DNA of 64,000 bases. Source: Planctomycetota bacterium. Its GTDB lineage: Bacteria; Planctomycetota; UBA1135. A program made the position numbers and the translations under genes. Under the pieces are notes generated by a model. That model worked only from the letters and a program-made list of their open reading frames with translations, made no database searches and had not been told where the DNA came from. The stretch covers positions 1 to 64,000 of the forward strand of contig JABHIE010000029.1 of assembly GCA_018671175.1 (NCBI GenBank), in the 5' to 3' direction. Below are positions 34,538 to 44,500 of the stretch, one piece after another. The first letter of the stretch is position 1; every line of letters begins with the position of its first letter.

Positions 34538-37023
34538 TGCGATTGATCTTGCCTGTTCTTGTTGCTGCCACGGCTCTGTTGAGCCCCTTGGCCGCCTATT
34601 CACCGACTCCAGTCCCTCAAGAAGAGGCTGTTGTTGAAATCCAAGAGATTGAAATTCGTGGCGCTGATGACCATCGTGAGCAAATCCTTGACTTCTTAAA
34701 TATCAAAGTCGGAGACGCCTATGATCCCGAACGCGCTAACGCTTGGTTGATTTCTTTGCCAAAATATAAATCGATTACGATTAAAGATATCTTTATTGAG
34801 CCACTAAATGAAACGAGCGTAAAACTGATTTTGGTTGTTGAGGTTCCAGATGCAATATGGAATCGTCTCATTTTTGAAGGGCTAGAGCATCTCTCCCGCC
34901 AAGATCTAATGGACACCTCGCATTTGCAGGTGGGGCAATCACTTAATCGTTCGCGCCTTGACAGCTTGATTCTCGCTTGGGAAAATCAGTACAAGCAACT
35001 GGGCTTTGCTCATGTTTCCATCACAGTACAGTCGACGATGAATCCGGGCGAGGTCTTGCTTGTCGTCGATGAAGGCGAAGAAGTCGATATTGGTCGCATT
35101 AATTTTGTCGGCAATACTCGCTTCCCAGGAAGCAATTTAATCGGTCTAGATTTAATCGGCGAGATGGAATCTGATACGGGGTGGTTCTTTTGGGCAACGA
35201 CGACTTACAACCCTGAGGCCCTCCTTGGTGACATCACGGCGATTAAGGTGCTTTATCAAGAATATGGCTATTTTGATGCTGAGGTCAGTATCGATGAGCC
35301 GGTCTACTACGACAACGGAGAAAAGGTGCAAATCACTTTCCGCATTGAAGAAGGCTTGCCTTATGTCGTTGACTCCATCCGTTTCGAGTCCGTTAGTGGC
35401 GAGTCGCTTACGATTCCTCAAGATGAATTGACCGCGCTTCTTCGCATGAAGCCCGGCATGGTTTATCAAAAGGCATACGCTCAGGCTGATTTAATGGCTT
35501 TGCGGGCACTTTATGGCGCTAAAGGTCATCCGGTTGCGAGCTTTGGCGCTGCTGACGCCGAGGGCTTCTTGCAGATAAACCCCAGCCATTTCGACTCGAT
35601 GCCTGCGATCTTTAACGACCCAGAGACACATCTCAGTACGGTTGTTTGGCAGATTCGCGAGGGCACCCCGAAAAAGATTCGTAATGTTTTGATTACTGGA
35701 AACCACAACACGCGAGACCCAGTCATCAGGCGAGAAATTTATCTAGAGCCAGGTGATTCGGCTCGCACCGATGAAGCCGACCGCTCTAAGCGACGCTTGC
35801 TGGGGCAAGGCTATTACTTTGACCCTGAGACAGGCACACCTTTTGTCGATTATGGGTTTTTGGCTGTGCCGCAGCAGCCTGACTGGGTCGACCTCGAATT
35901 CCGCGTCAAAGAAGGCCCTGGCACAGGCAACTTTCAGTTTGGTGGTGGCCTAGGCTCTCTTGGCTCCATGCTGATGATCCAATATAAAAAATCCAACTTT
36001 GATATTACGCGTCCGCCATCGTCTCTAGGCGCTTCGTTTATCGAGATTTTTGACGGTAGGGCATTTACTGGCGGGGGGCAGCAGTTTTCAATCAACGCTA
36101 TGCCTGGCACAGAGTATTCTCGCTATTCCATGAATTTCCATGAGCCAGACCTGTTCGGTGACCATGTCGAGCAAATTGGGTTTGGCGTAAATTTCAACAA
36201 GTCTAATTTGCGCCTACGCACTCACCTTGAAGAACGCGCCGCCGCGAGTGTGCGGTTTTCAAGGCACCTAAGCCGCGAGTGGTCTTTGTGGGCGTCCCCA
36301 GGTTATGAGGTGGTCGGCATGAATGAATTCAGTGCCGGTGCGCCCGATGTCATGTTAAATGACGAGGGCGACCACACTCTTCATCGTTTTTCCATTGGCT
36401 CGAGCTTCAATTCAGTTCTTAACCCATTCAACCCTATCGAGGGTATCCGTCTCAATGGTAATTTGACTCAGGGTGGTGGCCCGCTTGGTGGCGACTGGGA
36501 TTACCTCAAGGGTACGGCTTCTTTTTCGAAGTACTTCCCGCTCTTCGAAGATGGGTTGGGCCGGCGTTGGGTTTTCTCTGCCAAGGCATCCGTCGGTCGC
36601 GCTTGGCCACAGGGCGATTCAGATACGATTCCATACACTCAGCGTTTCTTTTTGGGTGGCCAAAGCACCCTGCGTGGTTTCTATGTGCGTGGCGCGGGTA
36701 CCTCAGTGAATAGTTTCCCACTCGGTGGTGAAGCCATGTGGCGCTCCACGACTGAGTTAAGTTTGCCTTTTGCGTCGACTCTTAAACGCGGTGTTTCTGG
36801 CGAATACGAATGGGCTCGCTTGGCCTTCTTCCTCGACGCTGGCCAACTTGGTGAGAGCTTTTCTGACCTTGACCCGATGCGTGCCGCCGTTGGTGTGAGC
36901 TTTCGCATTCGCATTCCCTTCATGCCGCAAATGCCACTCGTGCTTGATTTCGGCAAACCCATTCTTAGCGAAGAGGGCGACCGTGAGCGTCTCTTCACCT
37001 TCACCTTTGGCTCAATGTTTTAG
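34537..37023 (+). CDS. bamA: Outer-membrane assembly factor BamA (Omp85)
   Basis: The 828-residue protein inserts beta-barrel proteins into the outer membrane. It has a signal peptide (about 1-20), POTRA-type repeats over about residues 35-440 (IEIRGADDHREQILDFLNI, INFVGNTRFPGSNL, VLITGNHNTRDPVIRREI) and a C-terminal 16-strand barrel. The barrel contains the hallmark FFLGGQSTLRGF of the lid-lock loop and a terminal aromatic residue (GSMF). It demonstrates an outer membrane. It overlaps dnaB by one base. Confidence 0.95.
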   Translation: MRLILPVLVAATALLSPLAAYSPTPVPQEEAVVEIQEIEIRGADDHREQILDFLNIKVGDAYDPERANAWLISLPKYKSITIKDIFIEPLNETSVKLILVVEVPDAIWNRLIFEGLEHLSRQDLMDTSHLQVGQSLNRSRLDSLILAWENQYKQLGFAHVSITVQSTMNPGEVLLVVDEGEEVDIGRINFVGNTRFPGSNLIGLDLIGEMESDTGWFFWATTTYNPEALLGDITAIKVLYQEYGYFDAEVSIDEPVYYDNGEKVQITFRIEEGLPYVVDSIRFESVSGESLTIPQDELTALLRMKPGMVYQKAYAQADLMALRALYGAKGHPVASFGAADAEGFLQINPSHFDSMPAIFNDPETHLSTVVWQIREGTPKKIRNVLITGNHNTRDPVIRREIYLEPGDSARTDEADRSKRRLLGQGYYFDPETGTPFVDYGFLAVPQQPDWVDLEFRVKEGPGTGNFQFGGGLGSLGSMLMIQYKKSNFDITRPPSSLGASFIEIFDGRAFTGGGQQFSINAMPGTEYSRYSMNFHEPDLFGDHVEQIGFGVNFNKSNLRLRTHLEERAAASVRFSRHLSREWSLWASPGYEVVGMNEFSAGAPDVMLNDEGDHTLHRFSIGSSFNSVLNPFNPIEGIRLNGNLTQGGGPLGGDWDYLKGTASFSKYFPLFEDGLGRRWVFSAKASVGRAWPQGDSDTIPYTQRFFLGGQSTLRGFYVRGAGTSVNSFPLGGEAMWRSTTELSLPFASTLKRGVSGEYEWARLAFFLDAGQLGESFSDLDPMRAAVGVSFRIRIPFMPQMPLVLDFGKPILSEEGDRERLFTFTFGSMF

Positions 37024-37029
37024 CCTGAC

Positions 37030-37605
37030 ATGAAATACATCTCTCTCCTTCTTCTTCTCGTTTTGACTTTTGCAGGTGCTTTGGTTGCGGGGCGCTCTTC
37101 CGCAGAGCCATCTGAATCCGTCCGCTACATTGATATGCAAAAATGTCTTACTGGCTACCGTGCATATCAAGCCGAAATGGAGACCTTCAATGAGATATCT
37201 CGCAGTCGCGAGTCAGCTTTGATGGCTCAGCGATCTGAGTTGCAAAATCGCGGCAGTGAGCTTGAAATCCTTGACCCAGCCTCCGTTGAATTTCGTGAAG
37301 GCAAAGCCAAAATCAATGATGATATCGCTCAGTTTCAGCGCGATGTAAAGCGATTCCAGGAAGAGCAGCAACTTGAAATACTTCAAGTGCAGGCCCGTGC
37401 ATTCAAGCAAATCTTTGAAGCAGCTAGGATCGTTGGCGAGCAAAATGGCTTCAGTGCGGTGATGCGCTCACCCGGTACGCTTCCAACAGTTGATGCTGAG
37501 CCACGCGCGCTCTTGGATTACTTCGATTTCACACAGCTACTCTGGACTAACCCCAACTACGATGTTTCAGAGCTTGTCCTGAAAGTTCTCAACGGAGAAG
37601 GTTAA
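37030..37605 (+). CDS. skp: OmpH/Skp-family periplasmic chaperone
   Basis: The 191-residue protein has a signal peptide (about 1-24), the start of the mature part with VRYIDMQKCLTGYRAYQ and a long helical tentacle region (about 50-130) rich in Glu, Gln and Arg. It then ends with VGEQNGFSAVMRSPG, the usual Skp C-terminal strand region. It lies directly after bamA, the standard position. It is likely to hold unfolded outer-membrane proteins for BamA. Confidence 0.85.
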   Translation: MKYISLLLLLVLTFAGALVAGRSSAEPSESVRYIDMQKCLTGYRAYQAEMETFNEISRSRESALMAQRSELQNRGSELEILDPASVEFREGKAKINDDIAQFQRDVKRFQEEQQLEILQVQARAFKQIFEAARIVGEQNGFSAVMRSPGTLPTVDAEPRALLDYFDFTQLLWTNPNYDVSELVLKVLNGEG

Positions 37606-37620
37606 ACTCCGATTCCATCC

Positions 37621-38916
37621 ATGGAACGCGCCGCACGCACTCTAAAAAAGAACGCCGAATTCGAGGGGGTCGCCCTTCACTCTGGCGATTCTGTGCGCGT
37701 AAGACTTGAGCCTGCGCCAGCAGGTACAGGCATTGTTTTTCGGCGCAGTGATTTAGACGACGGCCCTGATGTGCCGGCTTTGCCTAGTGCTTTGGTTACT
37801 TCAAATCACCGCACCGTTTTGCGTGAGGGGCCAGCTGAAGTTGGCATGGTTGAGCATTTGCTTTCCGCCTGCAACGGGCTTGGGGTCGATAACCTCATAG
37901 TGTGTGTCTCGGGTAGCGAAATGCCTGGCATGGACGGCTCGGCTTTGCCTTATGTCGCTGCTATGCAAAAGGCGGGTTTGCTTGAACAAAAACTTACGCG
38001 TAAGGTTTTTCGTGTAATTGAACCCGTCGTTGTGCGCGAGGGTGATGCAGAAATACTCGTTTTACCGCCTTCTGGCGATGAGCTGCGGGTTCGTTACTTG
38101 CCAACTTACCCAGCCGAGATCGACGACTCACCATTTGAGTTTTTTCTGACTCAAGGTGCCTTCGAAAGCGAGGTCGCCCCTGCGCGCACTTTCGTGGTTG
38201 CATCAGAAATTGAAGCCCTGCTTGCGGCCGGCTACGGCAAAGGCGCAACAGCTGAAAACACAGTTGTTCTTGGCGGTGATACTCCAGCAGAGCTGCGCAT
38301 GCCTTGTGAGCCAACGCGCCATAAGGTGCTAGATTTACTAGGCGACTTCGCGCTACTTGGCGTGAGCTTGCACGCCGACATCATCGCAACTCGATCGGGT
38401 CATGCTTTGAATCAAGCCGCCGTCCGTCGTTTGCGTGAGCAGCTTGATGATGCAGAGTTGGCTGGTGAGGTTATGGCCCAAGATGGTTATGACATCCGAG
38501 ATGTGATGCGGCTCTTGCCTCATCGCTATCCTTTTCTTCTTGTAGACCGAGTCATTGAGGTTGAGGGCTTTCGTCGCGCGGTTGGCATCAAAAATGTCAC
38601 GATTAACGAGCCTTTTTTTGAGGGCCACTTTCCTGACCAACCACTCATGCCAGGAGTACTCCAGCTTGAGGCACTTGCGCAACTTTCAGGCTTTCTTTTG
38701 CAGCGCAAACTTGAGCACACCGGCAAAACGGTTGTGCTTGCGGCCATCGATAAAGTGCGTTTCCGAGGCGGCGTAACGCCAGGAGACCAGCTACGCCTTG
38801 AGGTCGAGACTTTACGCATGTCAAGTAACCGAGGCACGGTAAAAGCTCAAGCTAAAGTTGGCAGACGCGTTGTTTCCGAGGCCGTCCTTTCCTTCGCCAT
38901 GATTGCTTCCTCATGA
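37621..38916 (+). CDS. lpxC-fabZ: LpxC-FabZ fusion (UDP-acyl-GlcNAc deacetylase / 3-hydroxyacyl-ACP dehydratase)
   Basis: The 431-residue two-domain enzyme carries LpxC in residues 1-280: E78 and zinc ligand H79 in VEHLLSA, H234 and D238 in RHKVLDLLGD, and catalytic H261 in GHALN. FabZ covers 290-431: LLPHRYPFLLVDR and catalytic H336 in FEGHFPDQPLMPG, with E350. It joins the committed step of lipid A synthesis to the dehydratase that competes for the same hydroxyacyl-ACP pool. Such fusions are known in Bacteroidetes and some other diderms. The stop overlaps lpxA by ATGA. Confidence 0.95.
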   Translation: MERAARTLKKNAEFEGVALHSGDSVRVRLEPAPAGTGIVFRRSDLDDGPDVPALPSALVTSNHRTVLREGPAEVGMVEHLLSACNGLGVDNLIVCVSGSEMPGMDGSALPYVAAMQKAGLLEQKLTRKVFRVIEPVVVREGDAEILVLPPSGDELRVRYLPTYPAEIDDSPFEFFLTQGAFESEVAPARTFVVASEIEALLAAGYGKGATAENTVVLGGDTPAELRMPCEPTRHKVLDLLGDFALLGVSLHADIIATRSGHALNQAAVRRLREQLDDAELAGEVMAQDGYDIRDVMRLLPHRYPFLLVDRVIEVEGFRRAVGIKNVTINEPFFEGHFPDQPLMPGVLQLEALAQLSGFLLQRKLEHTGKTVVLAAIDKVRFRGGVTPGDQLRLEVETLRMSSNRGTVKAQAKVGRRVVSEAVLSFAMIASS

Positions 38917-39719
38917 CAAATATCCACCCTACGGCCGTCCTCGCAGAGGGCGCCAAAGTTGCCGATGATGTCGTTATCGGCCCCTTTTGTTATATCGGGC
39001 CTAAGGTTCGCATTGGCGCCGGTACCCGTTTGGGGCCTCATGTTACCGTTCAAGGCCGCACGAGCATTGGTGAGCGCAATCATTTTGTTGCTCAGTGTGC
39101 GATTGGTGGCAAACCACAAGATCTTAAATATGCTGGCGAAGAGTCGGCTCTCGTTATTGGAGATGACAACACTGTGCGAGAATTTGTAACGATTAATATC
39201 GGCACAGCTGCAGGCTCTTGGGTTACCAGCATTGGCAACCGCAACCTCATCATGGCTTGTGCGCATGTTGCGCATGATTGTGTTCTCGAAGACGACATCG
39301 TCGTTGGCAACAATGTATTGCTCGCGGGGCATGTGCGCATCGAAAATCGTTGCATTATTTCAGGTGGGGCAGCAGTCAATCATTTTGTGACGATTGGCAC
39401 ATTAGCTATGGTCGGTGGCATGGCACGCGTCGTTAAAGATGTGCCACCGTTTATGGTTTTTGAGGGTTCCAAAGTCCGTGGAGTCAACTTAGTCGGCCTC
39501 CGGCGCCGCGAAGTTGAGCCAAAGAGTATCAAGCAAGTTCGTGACGCTTACCGTCGTCTTTTTGCAGACGATGCGCCAACTGTTTTGGCCATGCAAGAAA
39601 TGGAAGCCGAGGGCGAGTTGTCACCTGAGACTTCAAGGCTATTAGCTTTCTTGCGTGACATGGAGCGAGGTTTCCAAGGGCGCTATCGAGAATCGCTTCG
39701 CCGCCCAAATGCTTCCTGA
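38913..39719 (+). CDS. lpxA: UDP-GlcNAc (or analogue) O-acyltransferase LpxA
   Basis: The 268-residue left-handed beta-helix acyltransferase starts MTNIHPTAVLAEGAKVADDV, with hexapeptide repeats to about 190. The catalytic histidine is in MACAHVAHDC and the family block is SGGAAVNHFVTIGTLAMVGG. The C-terminal helical bundle is complete. It performs the first acylation in lipid A synthesis. The ATGA overlap with lpxC-fabZ couples them. The adjacent Gfo/Idh-type gene raises the possibility that a diamino sugar nucleotide is the real acceptor. Confidence 0.94.
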   Translation: MTNIHPTAVLAEGAKVADDVVIGPFCYIGPKVRIGAGTRLGPHVTVQGRTSIGERNHFVAQCAIGGKPQDLKYAGEESALVIGDDNTVREFVTINIGTAAGSWVTSIGNRNLIMACAHVAHDCVLEDDIVVGNNVLLAGHVRIENRCIISGGAAVNHFVTIGTLAMVGGMARVVKDVPPFMVFEGSKVRGVNLVGLRRREVEPKSIKQVRDAYRRLFADDAPTVLAMQEMEAEGELSPETSRLLAFLRDMERGFQGRYRESLRRPNAS

Positions 39720-39730
39720 GAGGTTGAATC

Positions 39731-40744
39731 ATGACTTTAAGAGCAGTCGTTTTTGGAGTAGGGCATCTTGGGCGACATCATGCCCGCATTCTTTCTGAGC
39801 TTGCTGGCGTTGAGCTCACAGCGATTATTGACCCCGATGAGGCGCGCGGTCGTGAGCATGCCGTTAAGTACTCTTCTAATTGGTTTGCAGATCTCTCGAG
39901 CTTTCAGATCAGCCATAAAGGGCCATTAAGTGACGCGATTGATTTCGCCGTGATTGCCGTACCGACGACATTGCATGAGGCTTGCGCGACTCCGCTTCTG
40001 CTTGACGGCGTTGCCTGCCTTGTTGAAAAGCCCATGGCACCAGACCCAGAGACTTGCGCTCGCCTTGTCGCCGCAGCTGAAAAGTCAGGTGCGATTTTGG
40101 GCGTAGGCCATGTCGAGCGCTTTAACCCTGCCGTGCGCCGCGCCTTAGAGCTTGGGGTACGACCCCGCTTTATCGAGGCTCATCGCTTAGCTCCCTATAC
40201 TTTTCGCTCGACTGATGTCGGCGTTGTTTTAGATTTGATGATTCACGATATCGATTTGGCCTTGGCCTGGGTCGGTAGCGATGTCGTGTCTGTTGATGCC
40301 GTCGGCGGCGCGACCTTGTCGCCATCCGAAGACATCGCTTCTGTTCGATTGAGATTTGAAAATGGTGCCGTCGCCAATTTGACTGCATCTAGACTCAGTC
40401 TCAAGCCTATGCGCAGGTTCCGCGTCTTTGGTCCAGATTGCTATGTCTCGGTTGACAGCCAAGACCGCTATGCCCTCTTGGTTCAAAAAGGCGAGGGCTT
40501 TGACGCAAGATTGGCTGCTCAGCTTGCTAGTGCCGGAAACCCATCTGGCGCTTTTTCCGATATGCTTCATGTCGAAGAGCTTCAGCTTGACGAAGACGAA
40601 CCTCTTCGTGCTGAGCTTGAATCTTTTGCAAAGTCCGTTCAAGAAAACCGTCCTCACCTTGTTACGGGCGAAGACGGCATGCGTGCCGTCGAAACGGCAT
40701 TTCGGATTCAAGCTGCTTTAGCTGAGTCTGGCTGGCAAGCTTAA
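39731..40744 (+). CDS. Gfo/Idh/MocA-family oxidoreductase, possibly GnnA-like
   Basis: The 337-residue NAD(P)-dependent sugar oxidoreductase has a Rossmann N-terminus FGVGHLGRHHARILSEL, the family motif LVEKPMAPDPETC with the catalytic-region lysine and a C-terminal alpha/beta domain with HDIDLALAWVG. It follows lpxA by 11 nt with an AGAGG ribosome-binding sequence. In some bacteria lpxA is next to gnnA (Gfo family) and gnnB, which make UDP-GlcNAc3N for an amide-linked lipid A. No gnnB aminotransferase is seen here, so this role is only a hypothesis. Confidence 0.85.
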   Translation: MTLRAVVFGVGHLGRHHARILSELAGVELTAIIDPDEARGREHAVKYSSNWFADLSSFQISHKGPLSDAIDFAVIAVPTTLHEACATPLLLDGVACLVEKPMAPDPETCARLVAAAEKSGAILGVGHVERFNPAVRRALELGVRPRFIEAHRLAPYTFRSTDVGVVLDLMIHDIDLALAWVGSDVVSVDAVGGATLSPSEDIASVRLRFENGAVANLTASRLSLKPMRRFRVFGPDCYVSVDSQDRYALLVQKGEGFDARLAAQLASAGNPSGAFSDMLHVEELQLDEDEPLRAELESFAKSVQENRPHLVTGEDGMRAVETAFRIQAALAESGWQA

Positions 40745-40765
40745 TCGACTAGGCAGATTGCGAAT

Positions 40766-41506
40766 CTAGTGTTTTGAGTGGTCAACTTTGCCGTGGCCCG
40801 CATGAGCTTTCTTTGGGTCAGTCTTAGGTGGCGTCATGCCCAAATATTTCCAGGGCTTGCGCACAAATTTAGCCATCGCCTTTTCGCTCGAAAAGTGAAA
40901 GCGTTGTGAGCCAAGTGTCGCCCAGAAAACTTTTTTGCTGTCAGCCTTGGCGTCAACAATGCACTTTTTGCCCGATGGCTGTAGCACAATATTTGCCGAC
41001 GCAAGCTTTGCAAAGTACTTGTCGGGTGTTTTACGCCATTTCTTCTCGCATGGGGGGCAGCATTGGTCTACATGTGAGCCGCGCAATTCAAATGCATTCT
41101 TGGGGATGATGTTTCCACCCATGACCGCACATTTTGTTTGCGCTTTACGCCCCTGAAGGATGTCAAAAAACTTAGCTGGCGTTTTTTGTACAGTTTTAAG
41201 CGATTTCGGATCATTCACATAAATCGTTTTATTCAAAAAAGAAGCCGAGTGCTCGCGAGTTTCAAGGGCATCTCCAGTAACGGGGTCGATGCTTTGAATG
41301 TTCTCAAGCTGCTGGCCTTTTTTGTAAAGCAAGTAAATGTACTTGTCTGGAAAAGCTTTAAACTCAGGCAAGCACTCTGCACAGTTTAAGTAAATGCGCT
41401 GGCCTTCGTAATCGACGAATGTGTCTTTGTTGGCCAACTCATCACCCGTTACAGGGCAGGTCGTTTGCGCAACGAGGGTAAGGATGAGACTAAGTAGTAA
41501 GTTCAT
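40766..41506 (-). CDS. Secreted protein with four YHS-like modules, last gene of the Cus operon
   Basis: The 246-residue exported protein has a signal peptide (about 1-14) and four degenerate tandem modules at about 16-60, 73-117, 125-167 and 181-221. Each resembles a YHS domain: CPVTG or a variant, an aromatic strand, then F..P.KY. Cysteines lie at 17, 42, 45, 126, 149, 150, 153 and 182. The tail is His-rich (HAGHGKVDHSKH). YHS domains are often linked to copper handling. Its start overlaps the stop of cusA by ATGA, so a periplasmic metal-binding or sensing role is likely. That function is inferred. Confidence 0.8.
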   Translation of the reverse strand: MNLLLSLILTLVAQTTCPVTGDELANKDTFVDYEGQRIYLNCAECLPEFKAFPDKYIYLLYKKGQQLENIQSIDPVTGDALETREHSASFLNKTIYVNDPKSLKTVQKTPAKFFDILQGRKAQTKCAVMGGNIIPKNAFELRGSHVDQCCPPCEKKWRKTPDKYFAKLASANIVLQPSGKKCIVDAKADSKKVFWATLGSQRFHFSSEKAMAKFVRKPWKYLGMTPPKTDPKKAHAGHGKVDHSKH

Positions 41507-44500
41507 GGTTTTTTGCGCACGCGGCGCTCTTCAATGAGTGAGTAGAGGACAGGGACCAAAAACATCGTCATGATGGCGATGGTCATGCCGCCGAAAGATG
41601 GAATCGCCATGGGAATCATGACATCCGCCCCGCGACCGGTTGCAGTCAGTACTGGAAGTAAGGCAAGCAGAGTCGTGGCCGTTGTCATGAGGCAAGGGCG
41701 CACGCGGCGCTTCCCTGCAATGACGACGGCCTCGCGGACACTTTCTCGAGTTGTAGGGCGATCGCGATCAAAGGTTTGTCGCAAGTAAGTCGCCATGACT
41801 ACTCCATCGTCGGTGGCGATGCCAAAGAGTGCCAGGAAGCCGACCCAAACCGCAATGCTGAGGTTGTAGCCGTGCACTTGGAAGACCTCTCGCATCGATC
41901 GACCGAGCAGGTGGAAGTCGAGGAACCAATCTTGGCCCCAAAGCCAAAGCATGATGAAGCCGCCAGCCCATGCGACCACTACACCCGAAAATACGAGCAG
42001 TGTCGTTGAAAATCGGCGGAACTGCAGTTGCAGAATCACCATGATGAGCGCAAGAGCTAGCGGCAATACAACCATCAAAGTTGCGTTTGCGCGGACTTGG
42101 TTCTCCCAAGAACCCGCGAATTTGTAACTCACGCCTGAAGGCAAAACGAGCTCGCCTGCGTCAATTTGTTTTTGCAGGAACTCGCGTGCTTTTTCGACGA
42201 CCTCGACTTCGGCCCAACCTGGGTGCTTGTCGAATACGACATAGGCGGTCAGGAAAGTGTCTTCCGTTTTGATCATCTGGGGACCTCGCACATAGGAAAT
42301 ATCTGCGACACTACTCAGCGGGATTTGCGCCCCTTGCGGTGTGCGCAAGCGGACATTTTCTAGGGCCTCAATCGAGTCGCGTGTTTCGCGTGCATAGCGC
42401 ACAATGATGGGGTAGCGCTCGCGACCTTGAACCGTGGTTGAAACCTGCTTTCCGCCAACAGCTGCTTGAAGCACACTTTGCACATCAGCAACATTAAGCC
42501 CATAGCGACTCGCTGCTTCGCGGTTCACTTCGATTTCGAGATACGGTTTGCCCACAACGCGGTCGGCGGCAACAGTTGGTGGGTTGATGCCCGGAGAAGT
42601 CCGCAAGAGGGCTTCAAATTCCACGGCCACACGACTCAAAGTCTCTAAGTCGGGGCCCTGCAATTTAAGCCCCATCGGTGCACGCATACCGGACTGAAGC
42701 ATCACGATTCTGGTGGAGATGGGTTGCAGTTTCGGCGCGGATGTCGAGCCAGGCAATGCGGCCGCCTCAACGATTGCATCCCAGATGTCATCGGGAGTCT
42801 TTATGTGGTCGCGCCATTGGCGGACGCGAGTGCCATCTTCCAAACGGCGATACTCCGGTCGATAGTGAATCACAGTTTCAACCATGGAAACAGGCGCTGG
42901 GTCAAGTGGTGATTCGACTCGCCCAATTTTGCCGACAACCTGTTCGACCTCAGGGATGGCCTCTATTGAGCGATCCATGCGCGAGAGAGCATCCATGGCT
43001 TCCCCGATACTGGCGTGGGGCATGGTGGTGGGCATGTAGAGGAAAGAGCCTTCGTCGAGCTGAGGCATGAACTCACGCCCCATCCCACTCCAGGAGTATC
43101 CGCCTGCTACAAGCGTGAGAACCGGCAAGGTCAGGAAGGCTAATTTATGGGCCAAGCACCAGCGAAGAATCGATTCGTATGCCCGATGGAAAAGCGAAAA
43201 CAAACCGAGCAAGCCGAAGACTAAACTCAGAACAAAAATCAAATTAAACAACTCGCCTGCATCGGGGCCGAGTGGCTCCCAGTGGCCGGCTAGCCACCAG
43301 CCAACCAGCAGCATGAGCATGCCATTTGAGCCCATCCGCACACGCGCGTTGTCGGCGTGCAAATGCTTGCGCATAAAAGTAGTGATTACATTGTTGCGGC
43401 GCGGGAAGAGTAGAAGTGCGAGAACAGGAATCAGGATGAGTGCAACCATCACCGACCCCGTAAGCGCAAAGGTCTTTGTAAAAGCAAGAGGCTTGAACAA
43501 TTTACCCTCGGCTCCCGTCATTGCAAACACAGGAAGAAAGCCGACCACGGTCGTTGCAACGGCCGTCAAAATAGCACTTCCGACCTCTGTGGAGGCCTCT
43601 AATACGGATTGCTCTGGTTTTTCCCCGTCGGGAGGGTCTTGTAATCGAGTGAGTATGTTTTCACTCAAAACAATTCCCATGTCAACCATAGTGCCGATGG
43701 CGATGGCGATACCTGAAAGGGCCACAACATTGGCATCGACCCCCGCAAGCTTCATTGCGATGAAGGTAAACAAAACCGCAAGCGGCAAAAGCACGCTAAT
43801 CAAAAACGAAGAGCGTAAATGCATCACCATGAAAACCACAACCATAATGGTGACGAGGATTTCTTCAATGAGTGCTCGGCTTAGCGTGTCAAGCGTCTCG
43901 CCAATTAAGCCCGAGCGGTCGTAAAACGGCACAACCGTCATGGTCGAAAGCGTGCCGTCTGCAAGGGTCTTGCGCGGCATCCCTGGGGCGATTTGGGCAA
44001 TCTTTGATTTGATGCCTTCGATGACGGCCATGGGGTTGTCGCCGTAGCGAGCGACGACAACACCGCCAACTGCTTCAGCCCCACCTCGGTCGAGTGCGCC
44101 TCGTCGCACGGCGGGGCCGAGTTGGACATGAGCGACATCTGCAATGGTTAGCGGAACACCATCAGCCGATGCGCGGATGACAGCTTGCTCAAGGTCGCTT
44201 ACATTTTCAACCCAACCGCGACCGCGAACGACATATTCGACCGCGTTGATTTCCATCGTGCGTGCGCCAACTTCGAGATTAGACTTTTGCACAGCTTTCA
44301 TGACTTGGTGCAAATGCACTCCATGAGCCCGCATCAAATCGGGGTCGACCTCAACTTGGAATTCGCGTTGAAACCCGCCGATAGATGCCACTTCGGCCAC
44401 TCCAGCAACACTGCTTAATGCGTAGCGCAGGTTGAAGTCTTGAATCGTGCGCAGCTCATCTAAATCCCAACCGCCTGTTGGATTGCCGTCTGCGTCTCGC

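Noticed and set aside
40755-40767. AGATT-GCG-AATCT hairpin followed by TTTT between the Gfo-type and YHS-like genes
   Set aside because: A 5-bp AT-rich stem is too weak, and the T-run is displaced by several bases. Chance is likely.
43067-43924. Long plus-strand open frame (285 codons) opposite cusA
   Set aside because: It lies wholly antisense to a clear RND pump and has a Ser/Thr/Lys-rich shadow-frame composition with no motif.
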